Assembly: GCA_036362985.1 (NCBI GenBank)
Contig: JAYGXS010000003.1
Coordinates: 76,180,969-76,244,968, forward strand
Direction of reading: 5' to 3'
Source: Ligula intestinalis
Taxonomy: Eukaryota > Platyhelminthes > Cestoda > Diphyllobothriidea > Diphyllobothriidae
Length of the DNA stretch: 64,000 bases
Shown one piece after another: positions 1 to 11,000 of the stretch. Both the position numbers and the translations under genes were made by a program. Under the pieces are notes generated by a model, which did no database searches, was not told the DNA's origin, and saw nothing but the letters and a program-made list of their open reading frames with translations. The first letter of the stretch is position 1. Every line of letters starts with the position of its first letter.

Positions 1-395
1 ATGACGGCTTGTAACTTTCCCCAGTCAACGCATGGAATACCGTCCATTTACGCAATCACGCCGCAGAAGTACCAAAGGGCATAGGGGCCTATTTGCCTTT
101 ATCATTCGGTCCGACCTAAGACCATTATATCCTTTGGTACTTGAGCATCGCTATTAGGGTAGACGAAGTCAGAGTCTTGCCAACTCAGCCTCCGAAGTGA
201 AGCCGTTATATGATAACCCACATTTGTTCTCCCCGTTATCCCCTGATACAGTTGTAGTATTGCCTTCTCCCTCCGTTCCCCTTCTTACATGCTCTGTTCC
301 CGTCGTAATAAATATCCACGTTTCCACTGTATTCCTGGAGTGTTGCATTCGACTGCTCATGAGTAGGAAGAGATGCGTGATTCAGTTAATGAGAC
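1..395. other. No gene recognised (left edge)
   Basis: I see no supported exon here. The stretch from about 185 to 345 is C/T-rich with an AATAAA-type hexamer near 310. It could be part of another LTR, because the next feature begins an LTR fragment at 396, but no second copy of it occurs in the window. Confidence 0.3.
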
Positions 396-513
396 TGTAA
401 CGGTCGCCATCTTGCTTGTGCATGTCTTAGGCACCTCCCTGGTAAAAGCTTGATTACCTCGTTTATTCTTTAGGTCTGCCCCCTCTTCCGCTTCAACGTC
501 GCTGATTCTCCCC
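396..513 (+). repeat. LTR fragment, copy A (gypsy element)
   Basis: 118 bp beginning TGTAACGG that match 1602-1719 with only about two mismatches. It is the first 118 bp of the LTR that is seen more completely at 1602. Here the LTR stops abruptly after CTGATTCTCCCC and runs straight into integrase coding sequence, so it is a truncated 5' LTR or a recombination product, not an intact LTR. Confidence 0.8.
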
Positions 514-1571
514 AAGGAGATTCTGGACGCCCAATCTTCGACGGGATGTATCCATTGTATGTCAGGAATGTGATGTCTGCGCACGATGTAAACACCCCAC
601 ACATAATCTAAGAGCACCCCTACAACCAATTACCACCGGGTACCCAAATCAACGCCTCGGAGTTGACATCGTTGGGCCCTTCCCAGAATCTCTGGAGCAT
701 AATCGATATCTCTTGGTGATGGTGGATTTTTTTACTAAATGGGCAGAAGCGGCTCCCCTGAAGGATCAGACGGCTACCACGGTTGCAGATGCTATCATGT
801 GCACATGGGTGGCACGCTTCGGAGTTCCCGATAGCCTCCACGCAGACCAGGGTTCTAAATTTGAAAGCCAATTAGTACAAGAACTCTGTAATAAACTCGG
901 TATCCAGAACGAGGACCACCGCATACCACCCCCAAGGCAACGGGCAAACAGAAAGGACCAATAAATCTATTCTGTCCCTACTACGCACATTCATAACCTC
1001 GGTTAACAAAGACATCTGGGATACTCTTATTCCTCATTGCGTCCTCTCCTACCGCAGCACGGTACACAAATCCACGGGATTCACACCAACTATGCTAACT
1101 TATGGACGAGAACTCCAATTGCCCTTGGACGCGTACCTTCCTAGCACTCGACGTGAATTTCCCACCCCACCAACTTATGCCACGTAACTTATCGAACTCC
1201 ATCAAGAGTGTCAACAGCTGGCCCGTACGCACCTGCAACAAGCCCAACAGTCACAAGCCCGGTTCTACGACCGCCAGCAACACGGGTCGCCGTTCCAACC
1301 GGATGATACTGTGTGGCTACATAAAGCCAATCCCTCTCTAGGACAGTCAAGCAAGTTCCACAATCCTTGGCTGGGCCCGTTTTCCGTGATACAATGTTTA
1401 CCCAACAATGTATATAGGATTCGCGGACCGGACAGTCCAACTACACTATTGGTCCACTTTAATAGGCTTAAGGCGGGCAACACCCCCGAACCCCCCGACC
1501 CACCACCTGTAATCCCCAGTGAGGACATTCCTGTTGACAAAACCGTCGAAATTTTTTCTTCCAACCACTGA
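514..1571 (+). mobile_element. Ty3/gypsy-type pol fragment (integrase), broken
   Basis: Reads as the integrase end of a gypsy pol. In order: a zinc-finger remnant (CQECDVCARCK, about 560-590), the DDE core with the first Asp in VMVDFFTKW (about 715), the second in HADQGSKFES (about 840), and the Glu in the YHPQGNGQTERTN block (about 925), then the C-terminal domain ending near LVHFNRLKAG (about 1470). It is not functional. The frame shifts by one base just before the catalytic-Glu block (about 910-920), and an in-frame TAA lies at 1185-1187. Protease, reverse transcriptase and RNase H are absent, so most of the element is deleted between copy A of the LTR and the integrase. A purine-rich tract (GGAAAGGGAGG, 1588-1598) precedes the 3' LTR. 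Confidence 0.9.
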
Positions 1572-1601
1572 GGACCGTGGCTTTTTCGGAAAGGGAGGCT
1601 T

Positions 1602-1870
1602 TGTAACGGTCGCCATCTTGCTTGTGCATGTCTTAGGCACCTCCCTGGTAAAAGCTTGATTGCCTCTTTTATTCTTTAGGTCTGCCCCCTCTTCCGCTTC
1701 AACGTCGCTGATTCTCCCCCTCCACTCCGTTATTGGAACACATCAGCGTGTTGCCTTTTCCAATCATCCTCCCAATAAAGTCTTTACTTCGTCTATCGTG
1801 TTCTGCTCCGTGGTGTGTTGCGAACCTCTTCTAGAGAAGCATACGTTCCAGGAGTAACGAATCCCTACAG
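1602..1870 (+). repeat. 3' LTR of the gypsy element
   Basis: Begins TGTAACGG directly after a polypurine tract and probably ends near CCCTACA (about 1870), giving an LTR of roughly 270 bp. Its first 118 bp match 396-513 almost exactly. An AATAAA hexamer (AATAAAG, about 1776) is the likely retroelement polyadenylation signal. The 3' boundary is inferred from the expected TG...CA ends. Confidence 0.65.
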
Positions 1871-3182
1871 GTCGCGGACTCAACAGGAGTATTACAAGAC
1901 CACAAATTGTGACTCTTTAGTTGGTGATCAAGTACCCAGCTCTGAACCGTAACTATCCACATCTACAGCGATTTACAAGGAGAGAAATGGGCAGCGTACT
2001 AGATTTCTGTACTACGTGGTTTACAAGTGGTTTGTTTTGCTTTTGGTATTAGGTTGGATAGCACGCTTTCAGTTCAATTAAGATTTTGCTCTTGATCTTC
2101 CGTCTCAGTCGATGACGTAAATCCCTATCTCAATATATGTAGACTCTTCTGTGACTTATATCAGCATTTACACGTTTGGATGCATTCTTAGCTCTCTCTT
2201 AGTATGTGTAAATGATTTTTTGAATCGCACATATACGTGCGTTTCCGTCCCGATAGCAATTAACTGGAATGTTCATTGCTGTGGAGTATTATGCAGTATT
2301 GCGTACTTTGATGGACAGATGGTACACCTTCATCCCCTCCTAAGAGCCTTGCGCGTATGCTGCCCTGGAATCAGGAAGAAGGTGGCGTCTAGAAAATTGC
2401 TATCGGGACAAAAACGATTTGTAGTATTGCCGTTGGAATGTATGTTTGCGACAATAGCCGATGAATCATGTTTAAAGGGCCTTATCTGACAACTTCCTAA
2501 TGCTTTCTAGCCCTCGGTCTGCCTACTTCGGGTGTGGGTGATAATTGAAAACGGCTCTTCTGATCTTTGTTTTTGTCCGCTAGGCGTATCCAAATCATTA
2601 GAAGCTGGCTGCCTGTATTATTTGCTCTTTTCAAAGAATAAAAGTAGTATGGGAACCTCGATTACCGTACTGCATTTGCAGGTAGTTTTGATGATGAATA
2701 ATCTGAATCAAGTTAAGACAATTGTCTTTTGATAGTACTGACCATGCATGCACGAAGTCCAACCGACTGCTATGGCCTAAACTATTTTTCCATCAATCGC
2801 AACTTTTTACTTAAACTGGCCGTTTGCTTCGTAGTGATTACTGTACATTAACGGGGACTGACTACCGATTATTTCGATTGTTACTGACCACTTATTTCAA
2901 TCTTGCCCTGGCATCGGAAGTTCCTTTACCGGTGTTTTTGGGAAAGGCTCAGTAACTAGCCAGTTTAAAGGAATTGCTAAAGTAAACACCATTTTTAAAG
3001 AATATTTTGCCTCTTTCCAGTCAATAAAATAATTAATACGCTAAATTTACTGCTTCTCGTCAACTGTTTACCTTGAAATTTACAAGTGCAAAACTGACTT
3101 TTCCTTGCAGTCTTAAAAATTTATTTGACATAGAAATTAATAAAGTGTACCTTTAACTTTCCCACGCAGCAGGTTATAAAGT
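1871..3182. other. Upstream region of archease, no exon seen
   Basis: About 1.3 kb with no exon I can support. The 112-codon open stretch at 2151-2489 shows no recognisable domain and is probably fortuitous. The archease promoter and any 5' UTR should lie in the last few hundred bases. A CACGCAG just before 3170 could be the acceptor of a non-coding first intron. Confidence 0.35.
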
Positions 3183-5138
3183 ATGCAGGACAACATGCAA
3201 GGTGATATTCCAATTCCCCCGAAAAAATACGAATGTAAGCCTCTTCATCTCATTTTATTTTTAACCAGATCTGGATCACACGGCCGATGTCCAGTACGTG
3301 GAACTCGCAGCATTTAACCTTCGTCTTTAGATTGCACGCGTGGGGCGATAGCTTAAAGGAGGCCTTTGAACAAGTTAGAGAGCTAATCAATTTCTTATTC
3401 TAGATAAGGTGGCCACAGCTATGTTTGAATACATGACGCAGGACTACTCCACCGTAGAAATGAAAAGCAAAACGGAGATCGAGGCACAAGGTAAAACAGC
3501 CACGTATTAATTTTCTAAAATATTTGTTGAAGCATAGGACAGAGAAAAACACATTGTCTTCTTTACTGCACGTGTATAGGTCTTATATACGACGCAGCTT
3601 TGCGTCACATTGATTGCAACCATTCCTTTGCTATCCAACAGTATTTAAGGTGACAATAGCTCCCAAGGGCTGTCAAGTCGTAAATCTTAATTCCTGCTAC
3701 GCCACCAATGTATACTGAAATCCCTGAATGTAAATTTAGGTAGGAACGACTGTTTAAGTTGACTTATAGTAATTCCAATCAGCAGATAGGCACTAACACC
3801 GTTCCTTTTAAGATGTTTCAAGACCATTATGTAGAAAATTATTCACTTATAAAAGGCAGTATTAGGATCTTGACGCATTTAATTTCACAATATTCTGTTG
3901 TTTGTATTTTTTCGAACCCGGCCTTTGCTTTTACACCTTTCCATTTTAATACCACCTTGTGTATATGTTCGCCAAAGACACTGTCGTAAGTCTTCAAAAA
4001 CATATAGATCACTTGTATCGGCGTAATTGTATTAACTTTTTAGTAGTACACTTTAAAACCAACACAATGATTTCCTATTATTACTACTTTTTTCAGGGAA
4101 ACCTAAGTTCCTACAAAAGTCCAATAATAACTCATTTTGACCCCTATTATAGACATCAGATACCGGCGACAATGTTAAATTATTGTCGGTAGTGCAAACT
4201 CCCGTATAATAGTTCTTAGTTATTGGAACAGTACTGGGTTGTGGACGATTGCTCATGATGCTTACTGCATACTGTAATGGCCATACGATACGTCAGTTTG
4301 AATTTATTTGTGTCTAAAGTATTTGTGGCTTTATCCTGGCCTTATTTTAGGAAATGCACAATCAAGCACAATTTCCTGGGTTCCTCACCTTGATAGGCTA
4401 ACCATGGGCGAAGCTTATTTGAAAAGCTTCCAGTGCGGTTTTAAAGTCCTGTTCTCAGAAATATGGTCAGTGGTCTAACTATATTGATGACAGCGACCGG
4501 AAAGCTCTGCCACTCATATTACAAGCCGGGCCCGGATTTTGAATCTTCGTCAGTGGATTTGAACTTTAAGGTCACACCCACAAGCATTTCGTCCGATCTT
4601 TTTTAGTACCCATTAAAAGTCTTGAATTCCTACTGCCTTCTTAGCGTGTTTATCACTTTTCGACATCACATAGAACTAACTGTTTATAATCTGTTCCCTT
4701 AGGAGAAGATATGATGTCGCTATTATTCCACTTTTTGGATGAGTGGCTTTTTGCTTTTTCTGCGGATGACTTCTTCTTTCCCAGGGTACGCTGCTTTTTC
4801 ATTTCTTCTTTATCGTTATTTGAAGTATTTCTTATTCATGCCTAAACACACACCCCTTTTTTTTTCGTAGGTCATACAGATAACAGAGTTTGATGAGGTT
4901 AATTTTCGAATCAAAGCTACCGGGTAGTTCCTCTTAATCCCTATTCTATTTAGTGCCTCACTTTAGTTGGGGAGAACCCTTTCAGTTCGGCAAGCACCCT
5001 CAGGTAGGCCTTCTTCGGAGGTTGTCATGGTATATATTTTTTTTTCAGGGCACGGAAGTGAAGGCTATTACTTACTCGAATATGCAAATTTATGACAAAG
5101 AGGGACAGCATGAAGTTTTTGTGATAATTGACATCTGA
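3183..5138 (+). CDS. ZBTB8OS/archease: Archease (tRNA-splicing ligase RTCB cofactor), complete, 8 exons
   Basis: Exons: 3183-3234, 3269-3293, 3331-3373, 3409-3490, 4703-4785, 4871-4923, 4967-5003, 5049-5138. All phases join and give 465 nt, 154 residues; the human protein is about 167. Archease activates the RTCB ligase that joins tRNA exon halves and XBP1 mRNA. Visible family blocks in order: YLDHTADVQLHAWG (residues about 18-31, with the metal-site Asp), SLLFHFLDEWL, FSADDFFFPR, WGEPF...KHPQGTEVKAITY, and the C-terminal VFVIIDI. The start is the ATG at 3183; an in-frame TAA lies six bases upstream. Introns 1-3 are only 34, 37 and 35 nt, introns 6-7 are 43 and 45 nt, and intron 4 is 1.2 kb. 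Exon 2 is a 25-nt microexon. The exon 4 acceptor (ATAAG) is atypical but is fixed by frame and homology. Confidence 0.93.
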
Positions 5139-8008
5139 GACCAAGACGTGTTTTTGCTCACTGCCTTTTATACTACTTTGAAATACAAACGCTTGAAGAA
5201 AACGCTTCGGGGTTATTTTTCGGGTAATGGATACTGTGTCCAGTTTGAGCCGATAGGGTCCTGTAATAGTTCATTCTCTAGACACTAGCTGGTGTGTTCC
5301 TTATTTTCTGGCAAGCCTGAAGCCCACGGCCGCGAGATAGTAATATAAAATACGGAGGTGTACTTGCAAAACAAAGGCGTGCATGTTGCCTGCCTCTAAA
5401 AGCGCAACCAAAACACGAAATGGCAACCGTGGACCGTAATTAAAGGATTTCTCTTGCCACCAAGACCTCGTTGTTAGTTTTAAAGACGCCAGACGGTACA
5501 ACCTCAACGGTTTTAAGGAACCCGCCTTTATCAAGTTTTCCCAAAGCTCTGGGGAAATTCCGGCTGAATGTTGCAGTCATTATGCATATTGTGCCAATAC
5601 GATGTGGTTCGTCCGTCACAGCCAGTGAGGATCACCATTGGTTAGGCGAAAAAGGCTCATAGGAAGGACTCGCGCGGCACCAGCCGTGATCCAAAACTAT
5701 TATTAGAGATGGCGAGCTGGTCGTTCCGGTGTAATGCCTGCGTTAACTGTAGCCGCCGATTCCGGCTCTGTTGGATGTGACTCGGTCTTGCCGCAGGTAC
5801 CGATGAAAGGGCCAAAGTGACCCACTGGCAATACAAGAGCTTGTAGTTCGCTTATATGGTTTATTTGCTGTCTGCGTTCGCCTCTGCTTACATTTTTAAT
5901 TGCCGGCTCTCCATTAGTTTTTTTGAGACACTGGACAGAGGAGGCGCGAGTCTACTACATACAGTTAAGCGGCGGTAATGAAAACGTCAGATATCATTTT
6001 GTTCCTTAGCTTTGGAGTTGACTAAATATTTGATGGTAGGTACTGAAAACAAACATAAGAGGACGGTCGTGAGGACTTCGGTGTTAAGATGTTTTTTGTG
6101 TTAGTTGGCGTTTAGTCTAGTAAGCAAATGACTGACGTTTTACGATCCTGAGATTGCCAATAGAGAAGAATATCAGAGTTCCAGGAAGCAGTTCAGACGA
6201 AGAAGCGATCACTGGAACAAGAGTTTTATTGTCCTGACGTTTCGGATTCTTGGGGGTATCCTTAGTCATAGATAATCGTAAACAAGTATGACACATGCGC
6301 AGATAAGGGGGGATACATGCATAGATTGCAAGATATTTATAGTTCGTAGCGGTCACCCGCATGCGTACTATAATTGCCAGTTCCTGTGGCCACTGTTCAT
6401 TAATTGCTACAGCGTTCTTGTCCGCGTCGGATGCGGGTTTGATAATTGTGCGAAAATTAAGCCCGCTGTCGTCAGATTTGTTGGTGCGTCCGGTCCTCCC
6501 CACGTGACTAATTATTTTGCTGAGGAAATTTCTCAGTAAAACGTATGGGAACGCCAAATCGTTGCGCTTGTTGATGGACTGGGGGCCTGAGAAACATGAC
6601 TCGAGCAGCTCGCGCGGTTGTCACCTCTTGCGAGGATTTCGGTGTTGTCAAACTTAAAAATATGGCCGGGTCCCGTTGAGTGAGCTACAACCTGAAAGTT
6701 GGCGTCTTTCTTCCCCACCGCCGCTGCATGCTTGGCCATTCACGTCCGGAGTAATCTCCCGGTTTCTCCGACGAAGTTGCTTTGTCCACAACTACACCAG
6801 ATCCTGAGATTCGTACATCCACTGTTTTGGTAGCCATAATCCAGTGATGTCAAGTCATAGTCCTATAGCACGCTGGTGTCAATGCTTCACGTGTGAAAGT
6901 CCGTGATCCACGTCACCGCGCTGACCCAACCATTATTCGATTTCCAAGCCTTGCAATAGTGTCTGGAAAACTGTCCTGCGCGCTCCGCTGCGAATGCCAC
7001 GAACGCTATCCACCTCTTGCTCAATGGCGGGTCACAGCCACGATAGCATTGTCCCTATCCGCGCGAGACCTTGAAGTCAATCAGCATGCACGTTCACCTG
7101 ATTAGCTGTAAGCAGCAAGGGAAAAGCCCCTGGTTCCTGCTATTTGTCCGGCACACAGACACAACAAATGATGTGAGAAGACAGTAAGCAACACTTCTGT
7201 CGAACCCTTTTTAAGCTCTTTCTCAGAGTAAACACTGCCCAGCCTTACCGCTTTTCTGATTCGGGGGAACTGTCTGGTGTCGACTTCGTCACTATCGACA
7301 AATGCACTGCCTTCAAATGAACGATAAGCAGTGCTGCTTTCCATGTTATCCCCAACTACTGCTACGCACTTCCAAAGACAGAATTCTGAGTCCCCAGGAA
7401 TCATTTTACAGACGGAAATCCGGTCTAAAGAAAGAATTATCAATTGTATCTTCTACATGTTTTTTCCTCTCCCTCTACGCTCAGGGCAATAAAAATAATG
7501 ACCGATGAGTCAGAACACGGTAAACTCGCACCAGTACTTCTGCTTTTTTAATGTGCAGTCATTCGAATCCCTGCCTTGACAGAAAATGTGCTGCTTTTAA
7601 CGCGACCGTACGAAGCACAAGCCCCTAAATGCGAAATCTCTCCTGCGTTGCCTAAAAAGTTGGATATCTTTCGACGAAAAGACGGAGGTTGTACTTAAAT
7701 TTGAAACGTGTAAGAGTAGAGGATAGCGGCCAAGTTCAAAGAAAGCCTCAAAATTCTTAAGAAGCATAAAATGCCCATACTGGCTTCATGCTATTCGTCA
7801 AGAGGATTGGAAAAATCGTAATTCACAAAATTCTTGGACTAAGATACGAGGTAGTGGGTTAAAGCCGGTTCGGGACCCTCAACGAGCACAGGAGCTAAAA
7901 GATGTGTGCGTTCAAATATCATTGAAAAACGGGAACATGGAAACAGGGGGCTGGCATCAACAGGGTTTCTTTTTACAAAGGATGCGGAAGAGAGTTTGAG
8001 ATTCAGTA
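5139..8008. other. Intergenic region between convergent archease and CWC27
   Basis: About 2.9 kb separating two convergent 3' ends. Apart from a Penelope-type remnant on the minus strand (about 6120-6280) I see no gene. The 146-codon minus frame at 6117-6557 has no recognisable domain. A possible archease poly(A) hexamer is ATTAAA near 5442, and a minus-strand ATTAAA near 7545 could serve CWC27. Neither is certain. Confidence 0.4.
6180..6280 (-). repeat. Penelope-like 3' remnant with hammerhead-like core
   Basis: On the minus strand a GGAT/ATCC hairpin (loop ACCCCCAAGA) is followed by GAAACGTCAG, then AATAAAACTC and a stretch resembling the sequence downstream of GAAACGTCAG in the Penelope-like element at 52.7 kb. 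GAAACGTC is the signature of minimal hammerhead motifs known from Penelope-like elements. The CTGATGA half is degenerate (CTATGACTAA), so this is a decayed copy. Confidence 0.4.
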
Positions 8009-11000
8009 CTAATTTCCTCGCTTTTTCTTGCTGGAGTCATTCATAACAGCACCCTCTCGCTTTCGCACGTTAAGTGGATTTCGCGGATCGAAGAGATCGT
8101 ATCGATCTGGATTATCAATGCTGGGATCTAGGACTTTCCTCGCCGGGGCCGGGTCCTCAGAAAGCAGACGACAGCGCAACCTGCAAGAGGAGCAGTATAT
8201 AAGGCATGCAAATAACGCATATAGAAGAACAACGGCAGATGGGCGCTCAGTGACCACAATACGAAACATACTCGTCCTGATTGTGCCTGGGGGCTCATTA
8301 TCGAGCCGCTCCAACAGCCGCACAGCGACCAGGGAGACCGAAATGACCATTTCTATCTTATCAGCCGTAATTAGCCAGTCATAGCCAACTTCAGGAATAG
8401 GCACGTGGAGGTTCCTACCCCCGACCACCCTTGAGGTTGTGTATGACCGACTGGTGACAGCTAATAAGCCAGAAAAGGCCATTACAGTCTCCCCGGTCTT
8501 TATCGGTAGTGTATTTCTACTTTATATACTGCATTCACAGGCACACCACAGCGCAATCCAGCAATCTAACTCAACACAGTTTTAATAAAACACAACCAGC
8601 CAACAGTAGCCTTTGTACCTAGATGTACATTGGGTACCATATACCACTTGAGGTCGGATGGTGCTTTGTCACTCCTCTTGGTGACTATAGGAGGGGCTAT
8701 GATTTGCAAGAGAAAACTTCCCAGCATCAACTTCACTGCAACTTCGATGGCAAACTCAGATAAGGACGAGTGGCTTTAGGCCGCAACACCACCGGAAAGA
8801 CAGACTTGCTATCGATACTGGACTTAACACGTTAGTCAGTGCACTGAAGGGTTTCCTGCAGTCACAGGGGAGAGGCGGGGGGGGGGGGAGAAATGTACCA
8901 ACTCGGTGCGGCTGCCAACTCATAAAAAGGGACACCTACTTCTCCTTCTTGAACATCCGATTTTGAAGGTCCGACAACATAACCATAATTGCCGAAAAGT
9001 ATGCAATGGTTATTTGTGCTAAATTTCCCTTAATCTTCCTTCCCACAACCATGGTGTTGTAAGGGTAAAACGAAGCCAAGGGAAATACAGATAGGTGTAC
9101 GTACGATTATTAGCAGAACTAAGCATCTTATTGATGCATGCAACGCATGACCAAGCCCCAAAATCAATAGGAATGTGGCTTCAAGAAAAGAGGGAGGGAG
9201 TCTCAGATTGCGACAAAGCAATACTCATGAGGGGAACTGTAAGAATGAACAAATGCAGTCTGGTCAAAGAAGGAAAGGGATTATCATGTCAGCCGCCAGC
9301 CTTTTCAACCATAACTTTTAGAGCGTTAAGGAGACTCTGAGTGGGATGCACCATTATGGTCACCTAGTTGTGATTTGCGTCAGGGAATCGCCGAGCCACG
9401 GGCCAATCCCGCCTACCAAGCCAGCGCGTGTATCCTCAACTAGCGCGCCGCCGAATTATGTGTAAACTTCGGGGGGGGGGGGGGGGCTGCCCATGCGGGC
9501 GCTCAGAACTTAGCTAATGCAAACACGAGAATCAGACAAGAACAGAAAACATGAACGCGACGACCTTGTGGACAAAACGATTGAAAATTGGTGTATACTC
9601 AGTGACTGCCACGGATCACCTGCCTACTGCCACCCAGTTTGTATTTCATTCAACGCAGTGACTGGCATGTGTGTGTATGTCGTAGCCCATAGTTGGATCA
9701 GGAATCCCCGCCGGAATCCAAACTGGGAGCAGTTGGGAGAAAGCCGCGACCTCGACCGGCTTGAGCCACAGGTCCGCGGGAGTGAGGTGGGTGCCTGGCC
9801 GAGAACTGCAGGCGAACAGATGACGGCAGTCATGCGGCGAGACGCCGCAGTCAGGACTGGCGTCATACAACCAGGCGGAGATGGTGTTGACTTACTATGA
9901 GAAAGCTGCCGGTCTCACTCTTTCTGCTTCCATGCACCGTGTCGACAGTCCGACTGCGGTTGTACACTATGTCTACCATTTGCCCCTCTGCCAAGGTGGG
10001 CGTTGAGAGGGTGACTTGCATGCAAATTACTTTATAATGACAGCAGAATTGGGGAACCATTTACTGCACTCTCTCTCCACTTCTCCCTTACCTAGGCCCG
10101 GTGTCAAGGTAGATTGAAGAGGACCCTATGTGAGATCGGGCGCAGGTGGCCGGCACGGCGTGAACCCGTATCTAGACGCGTTACCGCATTCACCTGGTGT
10201 ATGCAAAACTAGCAGGACTTCGTATAACAAGTGGGGAAAGCGTCTTGGATCCCATCGAAGTGCGAGTGCCACAAAGGCCACATTCTGATAGAGCCACTAC
10301 AACCTGACTCCAATTCCGAAAGGATGACCAAACAACCTGCCAAGCCACGGCTTTTAGGTCACTATGATATATTCAAGCGCATCACATTGCTGATATTGAG
10401 AAAGGCGTGCTGAACCTTCGATCTCACTCTCTATTCCCGTTGCCGGGTTCCAGCCACTGGCCGGGCCGGTCAATTATCTGATACTGGGGGGGGGGGGGGG
10501 GGGCGGTGTCTGACACGCGCTGAGGCAGTGGTTCACTCTCCTTTCCACACCCAGACACCAGTTCACTGTCCGAGCCGGTCAGTTGCCTGATGCAGCAGCT
10601 CTGTTCACAATGAGACATATGAGCGAAAAGTTGAGCGGGTAATATCGATCCAAGTGTGATTAAACTCATGGCGTGAAGCGGGCGTTTATAGCTTAGCGGT
10701 AGAGCATTAGCCTCCGGTAAAGGCTTTCTCTGATGCGCGGGTTCAAATCCCGCCAAACGCCTAGAGTTTTTCACACTTGGGTCAACTCAAACACACAGTC
10801 ACTCGCACTCACCAGGCGGCCTCATCTTTAGCAGCAGCTGTCGCTGACTCCTCCGCCACCCTATCCTCCGAATCAGTAGCCTCTTTTGCCTGGATCTCAC
10901 TGAGAAGACGCGACTCGAAACGACTGAGAAGATTCATTGTCTCCGCTTCACGATCCTTTCGCTGAAAAGCAAGGAATAAGGTTTGTAGAGCTACGACGCA

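Noticed and set aside
2151..2489. 112-codon plus-strand open frame
   Set aside because: No start context, domain or splice partner; composition looks random and it lies upstream of archease.
6117..6557. 146-codon minus-strand open frame between archease and CWC27
   Set aside because: No recognisable domain; it overlaps a Penelope-type remnant and crosses AT/GC mixed non-coding sequence.
9517..9900. 127-codon GC-rich plus-strand frame in CWC27 intron 7
   Set aside because: Open in several frames on both strands at once, as expected for GC-rich non-coding DNA; no motif.
10424..10774. Minus frame with a GFEP-type peptide
   Set aside because: The peptide is the antisense reading of the tRNA-like B box; it is an artefact of the tRNA-like sequence.
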